From Streptomyces ruber (GTDB lineage Bacteria; Actinomycetota; Actinomycetes; Streptomycetales; Streptomycetaceae), in the NCBI RefSeq assembly GCF_014648075.1, contig NZ_BMQK01000001.1:124001-188000 (forward strand): DNA of 64,000 nt, in the 5' to 3' direction. This document shows, in pieces, positions 29,071 through 37,359 of this stretch. Under the pieces are notes generated by a model. That model was not told where the DNA came from. It saw only the letters and a list, made by a program, of their open reading frames with translations, and ran no database searches. How positions within the stretch are numbered: position 1 is the stretch's first letter; each line of letters opens with the position of its first letter. A program made the translations under genes and the position numbers.

Positions 29071-29413
29071 CGAGCACCTGCTCCAGGAGTTCTAGGTCGG
29101 GTACGGCTGCCTGGTGGCGGGGGTGGCGGGCGCTGACGCGGCCCGTGGCGAGGAGGTCGGCCAGCAGGATCTTGGTGATGCCGACCGGCAGCCGCAGTTC
29201 GGCGGCGATCTCCACGACCGCCGTGGGACGCTCGGTCATCCGCAGGATCGCCGCGTGCTCCGACTGCATGCCGGGCACCGGGGCGCTCTCCGCGACGACG
29301 AGGGTCACCAGGTCGAAGGGGCTGTCCGTGCCCGCCCGGCTGCGCCCTCCGGTGAGGGTGTAGAGCCGGTCCGGGGAGTCGTCCCTGCCTGGCCTGCTGC
29401 CGGGCCCGCTCAT
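29051..29413 (-). CDS. cvnC: Conservon DUF742 protein CvnC
   Basis: 120 residues, DUF742: DRLYTLTGGRSRAG and the C-terminal LPVGITKILLADLLATGRVSARHP, a winged-helix-like segment followed by the conserved LLEQVLVGLRNL end. It is one of the four core conservon proteins, thought to bridge the kinase/roadblock pair and the GTPase. The ATG overlaps the cvnB stop (ATGA). Confidence 0.9.
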   Translation of the reverse strand: MSGPGSRPGRDDSPDRLYTLTGGRSRAGTDSPFDLVTLVVAESAPVPGMQSEHAAILRMTERPTAVVEIAAELRLPVGITKILLADLLATGRVSARHPRHQAAVPDLELLEQVLVGLRNL

Positions 29414-29817
29414 GAGGTCCGGGGCTGGGCGGTCAGGTGCTCGCCGAGTTGCTCGACGAGTTCGCTCATGTTGTGGCCGACGAGCCCGGCGTCCGCGTCC
29501 TCGGCGGCGATCACGGCCAGGTGGGCGCCCTCGCCCGCCTCTACGATGAACAGCACCCCGCCGTAGAACTCGGTCATGGCGGACCGGACTCCGCCGGTGC
29601 CGTCGCCGAACTCCACGGAGGCCCCGTGCGACAGGGACTGGATGCCGGCCGCGATCGCGGCGAGCTGGTCGGCCTGGTCCGCGGAGAGCTCCGGCGTACG
29701 GCACAGTTTCAGGCCGTCACGGGACAGCACGAGCGCGTGTCGCGCGCCCGGGGTGCGCTGCAGCAGGCCCTCGATGAGCCACGTGAGCTTGTCGTCGGCG
29801 GTCGTCGTGCCGGTCAT
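29410..29817 (-). CDS. cvnB: Conservon roadblock/LC7 protein CvnB
   Basis: 135 residues, roadblock/LC7 (MglB-like) fold: DDKLTWLIEGLLQRTPGARHALVLSRDGL, ADQLAAIAAGIQSLS, and a C-terminal sheet GGVLFIVEAGEGAHLAVIAA. Roadblock proteins act as regulators (GAP or GEF-like scaffolds) of small GTPases, here presumably CvnD. The start overlaps the cvnA stop by ATGA. Confidence 0.9.
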   Translation of the reverse strand: MTGTTTADDKLTWLIEGLLQRTPGARHALVLSRDGLKLCRTPELSADQADQLAAIAAGIQSLSHGASVEFGDGTGGVRSAMTEFYGGVLFIVEAGEGAHLAVIAAEDADAGLVGHNMSELVEQLGEHLTAQPRTS

Positions 29818-32000
29818 GAGGTGGTGTCGCCTTCCGGGTGGGTCTGCGGGTGCGAGGGGGACGGAGTGGTCGGTGCGGCGCCGTCGGTTCCGGCAGTCGT
29901 CTCGGGGGCGGTTCCGGGAGTCGTCTCGGGGGCGATCCCGTCGCCGTCGCCGTCGCCGGGGCCGGAGCCGGAGCCGGATGCGAGGTGGTCCGGGGCCGCC
30001 GCGGGTGTGCCCTGGAGGGGGGCCTCACCCCAGGTCGTGCCCTGGGCGGGGGCCTCACCGAAGCCGGGCCGGCCGATGGGGGTCTGGGTGGCGGGGTTCT
30101 GGCCGATGGGGTCCTGGCTGGTGGGGTCCTGGCCGGTGGGGCTCTGGCCGGTGGGGTCCTGGCCGGTCGGGCTCTGGCCGGTGGCATTCCGGCTGGTGGG
30201 GTCCTGGCCATAGGTGCCCTGGCCGTAGGCGTCCTGAGCGCGGGTGGCCTGTCCGGTGTCGCCGGGCGGCTGGTCGGGCGTGCCCTCGGGGGCGTTGCGG
30301 ACGGCCTGGCGGAAGCTGCCGAAGCGGGTGGCGCGGGTCTTCGCGTCGCCGGCGGGCGGCGCCGTGCGCGGCGTGGCGTCGCGGCCGGCGAGCCGGGAGC
30401 GCTCGGCCTCCGCGAGGGTGCGCCCGCGGCGGCGCCTGGGCAGCCCGTGCGCGAGGGTGTCGGTGTCCGGGGCCGGGGAGCCGGGCAGGCCGGCGTCGGG
30501 CGACTCGTGCGTGGGCACGGGGTCGGGGTCCAGGTCGGTCCCGGCGAGCGCGGCGGCGTACGTCGCCTCGGCGTCCTGCGCCGCGCGGCGCCGCGGCAGC
30601 GCCGGGGTCCCGGACGCGGAGGGCAGCGCGGCAGACGCGGCCGGGGTGGCCGGGAGGGCCCGGGCGCCCGGGGACGTCGGGAGGGCCGCGGCCGTCCGGC
30701 CGGCCGGGACGGCGGCGAGGCCGGACGTGCCGTCCCGGGCCACGAGGATGTCCTGCGGTATGAGCATCAGCACGCCCGTGCCGCCGCGCGCCGACGGACG
30801 GTACGAGACCTTGAGGCCGTACCGCTTCGCCAGCCGGCCGACCACGGCGAGGCCGAGCCGGGTGCCGGTGAGACCGCCGAGTTCCGAGCCCTCGCCGGAG
30901 ACGGCCCGTTCGGCGCGGCGGAGCTGGACCTCACCCATGACGAGACCGCTGTCCTCGACGGACACGATGGCGCCGGCCGGGACCTCCTCGACGTAGACGT
31001 GGACCTCCGCGGTCGGCGGGGAGAAGTTGGCCGCGTTGTCGAGGAGCTCGGCGAGCGCGTGCATCACGCCCTCGGCCGCGTGCCCGGCGACGGCGACGTC
31101 ACTGGTCGAGTGGACGCGCACGCGCTGGTAGCCGCTGATCCGGCCCATGGCGCCGCGCAGGATGGACTCCATGCTGATCGGCCGGGCCCAGCGGCGGCCC
31201 GAACGGGCGCCCGTGAGGACGGCGATGGAGTCGGCGAGGCGTCCGGCCTGCGCGGTGCGGTGGTCGAGGTGGAGGAGGTCGGTGAGCACCTCCTCGTCGG
31301 AGTGCTTCTCCTCCATCGACCGCAGGTCGGCGAGCATTCCGGTGGCCAGGGCCTGCAAGCGTCCGGCGACGTTGGCGGTGGCGGAGACGGCGGCGGAGCG
31401 CAGGGAGTTCGCCTCGCGCAGCTTCCGCGTCAGCCGGGCCAGGTCCTCGGCGGACCGGGCGCGCTCAGCGGCGTGCTCCTCGGTGAGCCGGGTGGTCTCC
31501 GCCTCGTACTCGGCGGTCAGCCGGGCGGTCTCCGTCTCGTACTCGGTGGTCAGCCGCGCGGTCTCCGCCTCGTACTCCTCGGTGAGGCGGGCGCGTTCGG
31601 CGGCGAACGACTCGGTGATCCGGGTGCGCTCCTGGGCCAGCTCGGCCGTCAGACGGGCGCGTTCCCGGTCCAGTTCGTCGGTCAGCCGGGCGCGTTCCTG
31701 GCGCGCGTCCTCGGCGATCCGGGCCCGTTCCTGGACCAGCCGACCCACGTCCTGGGTGACCGACTCCAGCCGGTGGCGGGCCGCCCTGGCCGACAGCAGT
31801 CCGTGCGCGGCCACCGTGACGGCCGCGCACAGCAGCAGGCCCGCCGCGGTGCCGCCCAGCGCGAGGGGTACCCGCACGGAGTCGGGCGCGACGACGACCG
31901 CGCTCGCCACCGCGAGCCCGGCCAGTACCGCGGTCAGGAGGAAGGCGGTCAGCAGGCTGCGGGCGGCGGGCCGGTCGCCGGGGAGCGTGGGGGAGGTCAT
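29814..32000 (-). CDS. cvnA: Conservon sensor histidine kinase CvnA
   Basis: 728 residues. Two membrane helices (about 16-40 and 45-69) are followed by a long coiled coil (93-191) built of nine 11-residue units of the pattern ARLTxEYExET, then a dimerisation/phosphoacceptor-like helix (LLHLDHRTAQAGRLADSIAVL), and a HATPase domain with N-box ELLDNAANFSPP and G-box region GGLTGTRLGLAVVGRLAKRYGLKV. A Pro/Ala-rich tail of about 280 residues ends with GQ(D/S)PT(G/S) repeats. CvnA is the membrane-anchored kinase-like core of the conservon. The ATG at 32000 with GAGGAA upstream is preferred over a TTG one codon earlier. It is the first gene of the five-gene operon. Confidence 0.9.
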   Translation of the reverse strand: MTSPTLPGDRPAARSLLTAFLLTAVLAGLAVASAVVVAPDSVRVPLALGGTAAGLLLCAAVTVAAHGLLSARAARHRLESVTQDVGRLVQERARIAEDARQERARLTDELDRERARLTAELAQERTRITESFAAERARLTEEYEAETARLTTEYETETARLTAEYEAETTRLTEEHAAERARSAEDLARLTRKLREANSLRSAAVSATANVAGRLQALATGMLADLRSMEEKHSDEEVLTDLLHLDHRTAQAGRLADSIAVLTGARSGRRWARPISMESILRGAMGRISGYQRVRVHSTSDVAVAGHAAEGVMHALAELLDNAANFSPPTAEVHVYVEEVPAGAIVSVEDSGLVMGEVQLRRAERAVSGEGSELGGLTGTRLGLAVVGRLAKRYGLKVSYRPSARGGTGVLMLIPQDILVARDGTSGLAAVPAGRTAAALPTSPGARALPATPAASAALPSASGTPALPRRRAAQDAEATYAAALAGTDLDPDPVPTHESPDAGLPGSPAPDTDTLAHGLPRRRRGRTLAEAERSRLAGRDATPRTAPPAGDAKTRATRFGSFRQAVRNAPEGTPDQPPGDTGQATRAQDAYGQGTYGQDPTSRNATGQSPTGQDPTGQSPTGQDPTSQDPIGQNPATQTPIGRPGFGEAPAQGTTWGEAPLQGTPAAAPDHLASGSGSGPGDGDGDGIAPETTPGTAPETTAGTDGAAPTTPSPSHPQTHPEGDTTS
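30091..30230. repeat. Imperfect 15-bp tandem repeats in the cvnA tail
   Basis: Units of the form GGGGTCCTGGCCGGT recur about nine times and encode GQDPT/GQSPT pentapeptides near the CvnA C-terminus. Copies differ by a few bases. This is a likely site of slippage and length variation between strains. Confidence 0.7.
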
Positions 32001-32294
32001 CAATCGATTCCTCGGTCGGGTCCGCGGGCGTTCACCGTGGTCTGGGGTGGCCCCCGGGGCGGGTCATAAGGCGATTCTTGAGACGGGTGTTGGTCTGTTT
32101 TCGGTTCTCTTCTTCAGGTGAGAGCCATCACTTATGCGCACCTGGCGGTCACTATATGAGACTTTGCGAACGCAGTGGGAACCTTTCAGTCACGTTCCTA
32201 GCATCAAGTGACAGGTGCAACCGCAGCGTGGGGCGGTCGGGGCAGAAGGGGTGGCCGAAAAGTGACACTCTCTCAACAAGGGCGTGCTGAGGGC

Positions 32295-35171
32295 ATGACG
32301 GGACTCCGGGAACCGCGGACCGGGACGCGCGAAGCGCTGCGCACCGCGCTGCGGACGGCCGTGCGCGGCGAGGTCGCCTTCGGCCCGACCGCGCGGGCGC
32401 TCACGACCATGGACGCCTCCAACTACCGCCGGGTGCCCCTCGGTGTGGTGGCGCCGAGGGACGCCGACGACGTGGCGGCGGCCCTGGCGGTCTGCCGGGA
32501 GCACGGGGTCCCGGTGGTGGCGCGCGGCGGCGGCACGTCGATCGCGGGCCAGGCCACGGGCACGGGCGTGGTCCTGGACTTCACCCGCCACATGAACCGC
32601 GTCCTCTCCCTCGACCCCGGCGCACGCCGGGCCGTCGTCCAGCCCGGTCTGGTCCTCGACCGCCTCCAGGAGGCCGCCGCCCCGCACGGCCTGCGCTTCG
32701 GCCCCGACCCGTCCACCCACAGCCGCTGCACGCTCGGCGGAATGATCGGTAACAACTCCTGCGGCTCCCACTCGGTGGCCTGGGGCACGACCGCGGACAA
32801 CGTCGAGGAGCTGACGGTGCTCGGCGGCGGGGGCGACCGGCTCCGTCTCGGCCGGAACTGGGCGGGCGCCCCGGAAGGTCTGCGTCCGCTCGTGCACGGG
32901 GAGCTGGCGCTCCTCCGCAAAGGTTTCACATCGCTTCCGCGACGCATCTCCGGCTACGCGCTCGACGCCCTGCTGCCCGAGCACGGCGCGGACGTCGCCC
33001 GTTCCTTCTGCGGCTCCGAGGGCACGCTCGGGCTCCTCACGGAGGCGGTCGTACGGCTCGTCGAGGCCCCGCGCGCGCGTGCGCTCGCCGTACTGGGCTA
33101 CTCCGACGAGAGCGCGGCGGCGCAGGCGGCTGCGGGACTGCTGCCGCTGGGCCCGCTGACGGTGGAGGGCATGGCGGCGGACCTGGTGCGCGAGGGCGCG
33201 GGTCTGCCCCGGGGCGGTGCCTGGCTGTTCGTGGAGACGGGCGGCGACACGGCGGCGGAGGCACGCGCGCGCGGGGAGACGATCGCGGGAGCGTCCGACG
33301 CGCTGGACACACTGGTGGTGACCGACCCCGCGGCCCAGCGCACGCTGTGGCGCATCCGCGAGGACGCGTCGGGCACGGCGACCCGTATGCCCGACGGCAC
33401 GGAGGCGTGGCCGGGCTGGGAGGACTGCGCGGTGCCGCCCGCCCGACTGGGCGCCTACCTGCGGGACTTCAAAAGGCTGCTGGCGGACCACGGCCTGCGC
33501 GGCACGCCGTACGGTCACTTCGGGGACGGCTGCATCCACGTCCGTATCGACTTCGACCTGGTGACGGAGGCGGGGATCGCCCGCTTCCGCCGCTTCTCGG
33601 AGGAACTGGCGGACCTGGTGGTGTCCCACGGCGGCTCGCTCTCGGGCGAGCACGGCGACGGCCAGGCACGCGCGGAACTGCTGCCCCGCATGTACGGCCC
33701 CGAGGTCGTCGGCCTCTTCGAGCGCGTGAAGGGCGTCTGGGACCCGGACGACGTCCTGAACCCGGGCATGCTGGTCCGCCCGGCCCCGCTGGACGCCGAC
33801 CTCCGCTTCGCGGTCCTGCCGCGCGAGCCGGTGGACGTGGCGTTCGGGTACCCGGAGGACGGCGGCGACTTCGGCGCGGCCGTACGGCGGTGCGTGGGGG
33901 TGGCCAAGTGCCGTACCGCGACGCCCGGTCAGGGCGCCGTCATGTGCCCGTCCTTCCGGGCGACGGGCGAGGAGGAGCACTCCACGCGGGGCCGGGCGAG
34001 GCTGCTGCACGAGATGCTGGCGGGCGAGGTCGTGACGGACGGCTGGCGCTCGGAGGAGGTGCGGGACGCCCTCGACCTGTGCCTGTCCTGCAAGGGCTGC
34101 CGCTCGGACTGCCCGGTCGGCGTCGACATGGCCACGTACAAGGCGGAGTTCCTGCACCACCACTATGCGGGCCGCCGCCGCCCGGCCGCGCACTACGCGA
34201 TGGGCCGGCTGCCGGTGTGGCTGCGGCTGGTGGCCCGTACGCGGACGGCGTGGCTGGTCAACGCGCTCGCCCGGATCGGCCCGTTGGCGGCGCTGGGCAA
34301 GCGGCTGGGCGGCATCGCGCCGGAACGGAGGATCCCGCGGCTGGCGCGGGAGCCGTTCAGCAGGTGGTGGGCGCGTAAGGGGCTGCGCGGCAGGGCGGGG
34401 GACGGCCCGGTCGTCGTCCTCTGGCCGGACACCTTCACGGAACACCTGTCACCCGCGGTGGGGCAGGCGGCCGTACGGGTCCTGGAGGCGGCGGGCCTGA
34501 CGGTGACGCTGCCGCCGGCCGGAGGCGGGACGGTACGCGGGAACCGCGTCTGCTGCGGCCTGACGTACCTCTCGACGGGCCAGCTCGACCACGCCCGTAC
34601 GGTCCTCCGCCGCACCCTCGACCTCATGGAACCGGTCCTGGAGGCCGACGCCCCGGTCGTCGTCCTCGAACCCAGCTGCGCGGCGGCCCTCCGCTCCGAC
34701 CTGGCGGCGCTGCTGCACGACGACCCCCGGGCACCCCGGCTGGCGGCGCGCGTCCGCACGTTCGCGGAAGTCCTGCAGGAGTACGCCCCGCACTGGACCC
34801 CGCCCCGCGTCGACCGCCCGGTCACCGGCCAGACCCACTGCCACCAGCACGCGGTCCTCGGCGACGCGGCGGACCGCCGACTGCGCGAGGCGGCCGGCCT
34901 GACGGGCGACCTGGCGGGCGGCTGCTGCGGGCTCGCGGGCGACTTCGGCTTCGAGAAGGGGCACTACGACGTGTCCGTGGCGTGCGCGGAGGAGCAGTTG
35001 CTCCCGGCGGTCCGCGAGGCGGCCGAGGACGCGGTGGTGCTGACGGACGGCTTCTCGTGCCGCACACAGGTGGGCGAGCTGGCGGGGGCACGGGGCCGGC
35101 ACCTGGCGGAGGTGCTGGCGGAGGCGCTCAGCGGCCGAGGCGGACCGCCGTCGGCGACGACGGGTCGGTGA
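32295..35171 (+). CDS. FAD-binding and Fe-S-binding oxidoreductase, D-lactate dehydrogenase-like
   Basis: 958 residues. The N-terminal half is an FAD-binding PCMH domain (VPVVARGGGTSIAGQATGTGVVLDF, GGMIGNNSCGSHS) and an FAD-oxidase C-terminal domain (GHFGDGCIHVRIDFD, SGEHGDGQARAELLPRMYG). The C-terminal half is GlpC-like with Cys clusters (CVGVAKCR, MCPSFRAT, LCLSCKGCRSDCPVGVDMATYK) and CCG domains (NRVCCGLTYLSTG, GGCCGLAGDFGFEKG). The Dld2/GlcD-GlcF fusion type oxidises D-lactate or another 2-hydroxyacid into the quinone pool. The ATG at 32295 (GAGGGC upstream) is chosen; a GTG at 32262 is an alternative. It is divergent from the conservon and its 3' end overlaps the convergent TetR gene by 44 bp. 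Confidence 0.87.
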   Translation: MTGLREPRTGTREALRTALRTAVRGEVAFGPTARALTTMDASNYRRVPLGVVAPRDADDVAAALAVCREHGVPVVARGGGTSIAGQATGTGVVLDFTRHMNRVLSLDPGARRAVVQPGLVLDRLQEAAAPHGLRFGPDPSTHSRCTLGGMIGNNSCGSHSVAWGTTADNVEELTVLGGGGDRLRLGRNWAGAPEGLRPLVHGELALLRKGFTSLPRRISGYALDALLPEHGADVARSFCGSEGTLGLLTEAVVRLVEAPRARALAVLGYSDESAAAQAAAGLLPLGPLTVEGMAADLVREGAGLPRGGAWLFVETGGDTAAEARARGETIAGASDALDTLVVTDPAAQRTLWRIREDASGTATRMPDGTEAWPGWEDCAVPPARLGAYLRDFKRLLADHGLRGTPYGHFGDGCIHVRIDFDLVTEAGIARFRRFSEELADLVVSHGGSLSGEHGDGQARAELLPRMYGPEVVGLFERVKGVWDPDDVLNPGMLVRPAPLDADLRFAVLPREPVDVAFGYPEDGGDFGAAVRRCVGVAKCRTATPGQGAVMCPSFRATGEEEHSTRGRARLLHEMLAGEVVTDGWRSEEVRDALDLCLSCKGCRSDCPVGVDMATYKAEFLHHHYAGRRRPAAHYAMGRLPVWLRLVARTRTAWLVNALARIGPLAALGKRLGGIAPERRIPRLAREPFSRWWARKGLRGRAGDGPVVVLWPDTFTEHLSPAVGQAAVRVLEAAGLTVTLPPAGGGTVRGNRVCCGLTYLSTGQLDHARTVLRRTLDLMEPVLEADAPVVVLEPSCAAALRSDLAALLHDDPRAPRLAARVRTFAEVLQEYAPHWTPPRVDRPVTGQTHCHQHAVLGDAADRRLREAAGLTGDLAGGCCGLAGDFGFEKGHYDVSVACAEEQLLPAVREAAEDAVVLTDGFSCRTQVGELAGARGRHLAEVLAEALSGRGGPPSATTGR

Positions 35172-35790
35172 AGTCGCCCAGGCGTACCGCGCTCGGCGGG
35201 GGCAGGGCACCCCGGGCCGGCCGGGCGCGGAACGCCTCCAGCAGGTAGGCCACCAGCCGCCGGGACGCCGCGCCGTCCTCGGGCAGCGCCTCCACCAGCC
35301 CGCAGTGGGCGAGCAGCACCACGAGCAGGTCGGAGGGGTGGAAGTCGGGCCGCAGCGCACCCGCCGCCTGCGCCCTGCGGACCAGCGCGGTGAAGCGCCG
35401 CTCTCCCTGTAGCCGCACCTCTGCGTGCTCCGCGGCGTCGGGGAAGGCGAGGAAGAACGCGGCGGGGAACCCCCGCTCCTCGCGCTGCAGCGTGCAGACC
35501 GTCTCGATGAGCCGCTGGAAACCGTGCCACGGGTCGGGATCGGCGACGGCCTCCTCGAGCACCCCGCCGCAGATCTCCATCTGCCGCGCGAAGGCCGACC
35601 TGACCAGGTCCTCCCGGGTCGGAAAACGCCGGTACAGGGTCGCCACCCCGACCCCGGCCCGGCGCGCCACGGTGGCCATCGGCGCGTCGATGCCGCGTTC
35701 GGCGAACACCTCACGGGCGGCGCCGAGGATGCGCTCCCGGTTGCGCAGGGCGTCGGCCCGCAGCCCGATCCGAGAGGATTCCGCCGTCAC
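35128..35790 (-). CDS. TetR-family repressor
   Basis: 220 residues. HTH: ADALRNRERILGAAREVFAERGIDAPMATVARRAGVGVATLYRRFPTREDLVRSAF (residues about 12-67). The ligand domain is Ala/Leu-rich and unassigned. It is divergent from an MDR reductase gene, and a perfect palindrome at 35809-35832 lies between the two starts, so autoregulation and control of the reductase are likely. The GTG at 35790 is the first plausible start. The 3' end runs 44 bp into the convergent oxidoreductase gene. Confidence 0.88.
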   Translation of the reverse strand: MTAESSRIGLRADALRNRERILGAAREVFAERGIDAPMATVARRAGVGVATLYRRFPTREDLVRSAFARQMEICGGVLEEAVADPDPWHGFQRLIETVCTLQREERGFPAAFFLAFPDAAEHAEVRLQGERRFTALVRRAQAAGALRPDFHPSDLLVVLLAHCGLVEALPEDGAASRRLVAYLLEAFRARPARGALPPPSAVRLGDFTDPSSPTAVRLGR

Positions 35791-35808
35791 TGTCTCTCAC
35801 CTCCGCCA

Positions 35809-35832
35809 GAAGTGGACGATGCCGTCCACTTC
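35809..35832. promoter_or_regulatory. Perfect 24-bp TetR operator
   Basis: Arms GAAGTGGACG (35809-35818) and CGTCCACTTC (35823-35832) are exact reverse complements around the 4-bp spacer ATGC. It is midway between the tetR GTG (35790) and the reductase ATG (35852). Such symmetry by chance is very unlikely. Confidence 0.82.
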
Positions 35833-35851
35833 GCAACCTACCGTCGACGGC

Positions 35852-36826
35852 ATGACGAACCACATGATGAAAGCCGTACTGTTCGACCGCTTCGGCGGCC
35901 CCGAGGTGCTGTACGTGGGCGAGGTGCCGCGTCCCGAGCCGGGACCGGGCGAGGTGCTGGTGCGGGTACGCGCGCTCAGCGTGAACGGCGGCGAGCTGAC
36001 GGTCCGGTCGGGCCGGGCCGCGTTCGTCACGGGCCGGAAGTTCCCGCAGCGCATCGGTATCGACTTCACCGGCGAGGCCGTCGCGCTCGGCCCCGGCGGG
36101 ACCGGGCCCGAGGAGGGGATCGCGGTCGGCGACCGGGTGTGGGGCGTACTGGGCCGTACGAGTCTCGGCAGCGCCGCCGAGTACGTGACGGTGCGCGCCG
36201 ACCGGATCGGGCGCATACCGGACGGCCTCGACCTGATCGAGGCCGCCGCCCTCCCGGTGGGCACCACGGCCGTCACCGCTCTCCGCGATAAGGCCGCCCT
36301 GCGCCGCGGCGAACGCCTGCTCGTCCGGGGCGCGGCGGGCGGCGTCGGCAACGTCGCCGTCCAGCTCGGCCGGGCCCGCGGCGCCGAGGTCACCGGCCTC
36401 GCCCGCGCCGCGAACCTTGACTTCGTGCGCGAGCTGGGCGCGCGGCACGCCGTCGACCACCGGGCCGTACGCCCGCACGACCTCGGCCGCTTCGACGTGG
36501 TGCTGGACACCGTGGGGACGGAACTGCCCGCCTACCGGCGGCTCCTGAGGCCCGGCGGACGCATGGTGACGATCACCTTCGACCCGTCGCGTCCGGCCGC
36601 GTCGCTGGGTCGCATCGCGGCCAGCACCGTGCACGGACGCGGCCGCATCCGGTTCTTCAGCGGCGACCCGCGCCGCGCCCTCCTCGACGACCTCGCGGGC
36701 TACGCGGCGGACGGCACGCTGCGCCCGGCGGTGGACACCGTCTTCCCGCTGGAGCGGATCGGGGACGCGCACCGGGCGCTGGAGGCCGGCGGGGTGCGGG
36801 GCAAGTTCGTGGTGCGGGTCGGCTAG
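35852..36826 (+). CDS. MDR-family NADPH quinone/alcohol oxidoreductase
   Basis: 324 residues, zinc-independent medium-chain reductase: N-terminal KAVLFDRFGGPEVL, RIGIDFTGEAVALGPG, PVGTTAVTALRD and the nucleotide loop VRGAAGGVGNVAVQLGRARGAEVTG, then FDVVLDTVG. No catalytic-zinc Cys/His set is present, consistent with a quinone-oxidoreductase-like enzyme. The divergent TetR and its palindrome suggest induction by an electrophile or quinone, which is inference. The stop codon (36824-36826) lies within the left inverted repeat of the element at 36823-36965, so the native C-terminus may have been altered. Confidence 0.86.
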   Translation: MTNHMMKAVLFDRFGGPEVLYVGEVPRPEPGPGEVLVRVRALSVNGGELTVRSGRAAFVTGRKFPQRIGIDFTGEAVALGPGGTGPEEGIAVGDRVWGVLGRTSLGSAAEYVTVRADRIGRIPDGLDLIEAAALPVGTTAVTALRDKAALRRGERLLVRGAAGGVGNVAVQLGRARGAEVTGLARAANLDFVRELGARHAVDHRAVRPHDLGRFDVVLDTVGTELPAYRRLLRPGGRMVTITFDPSRPAASLGRIAASTVHGRGRIRFFSGDPRRALLDDLAGYAADGTLRPAVDTVFPLERIGDAHRALEAGGVRGKFVVRVG

Positions 36827-36965
36827 GGCGCTTCTGACGGCTCTTGGCCGGACATCATCCGGCCGGGTGGCACTACGAGAGACGGCTCGCGAGGCGTCGG
36901 CTGACTCATCGGGCCCGCCCGTAACCGTCCGGGGACGGTCTCAAGAGCCGTCAGAAACGGCCCAG
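36823..36965. mobile_element. MITE-like inverted-repeat element, 143 bp
   Basis: A 15-bp perfect inverted repeat (TTCTGACGGCTCTTG at 36832-36846; its complement at 36942-36956) extends outward to 24 bp with three mismatches. Inside are two further hairpins: GGCCGGA/TCCGGCC (36846-36852, 36858-36864) and ACCGTCC/GGACGGT (36924-36930, 36933-36939). No coding capacity. Length, terminal repeats and lack of genes fit a miniature inverted-repeat element, or a structured bidirectional terminator between the convergent reductase and hxlR genes. No target-site duplication was found. Confidence 0.55.
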
Positions 36966-36982
36966 GGCGGCGGGCCTCGGCC

Positions 36983-37342
36983 TCAGGTCTCGCTCAGCTC
37001 TTGCCGTGGGTGGGGGATGTCGAGGTCCCGCATGCGGCGGGTGCCCCACTGCCCCAGGGCGCCGAGCGCCGCGTACAGCGCGACGCCCTCCCCGGTCAGC
37101 TCGTACTCGACCCGGGGCGGCACCTCGTCGTACACGGTCCGCCGGACGATGCCGTCCGCCTCCAGCTCGCGCAGCTGCTGGGCGAGGACCTTCTCGCTGA
37201 CGCCGGGAAGGGCGCGGCGCAGCTCTCCGAAGCGGTGGAGACGCTCGTTCAACGCCCAGAGGATCGACGCTTTCCACTTTCCCCCGATGACGTCCATCGC
37301 GGCGTCCAGGGCACATATGTAAGGCGGGTTGCGCACCAGCAC
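36983..37342 (-). CDS. HxlR-family transcriptional regulator
   Basis: 119 residues with the HxlR winged helix: ALDAAMDVIGGKWKASILWALNERLHRFGELRRALPGVSEKVLAQQLRELEADGIVRRTVY followed by the wing PPRVEYELTGEGVALY. HxlR proteins often sense redox or carbonyl stress. The opening VRNPPYICALD is conserved; GTG at 37342 or 37336 are the possible starts. It lies 17 bp downstream of the imine-reductase-like gene on the same strand and is probably co-transcribed. Confidence 0.85.
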   Translation of the reverse strand: MLVRNPPYICALDAAMDVIGGKWKASILWALNERLHRFGELRRALPGVSEKVLAQQLRELEADGIVRRTVYDEVPPRVEYELTGEGVALYAALGALGQWGTRRMRDLDIPHPRQELSET

Positions 37343-37359
37343 ATGGTAATGGCACGGAC

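Noticed and set aside
32140..32205. GGAAC/GTTCC symmetry between cvnA and the oxidoreductase as an ECF promoter
   Set aside because: Spacing and the -10 do not fit any known sigma consensus well enough to report as a feature.
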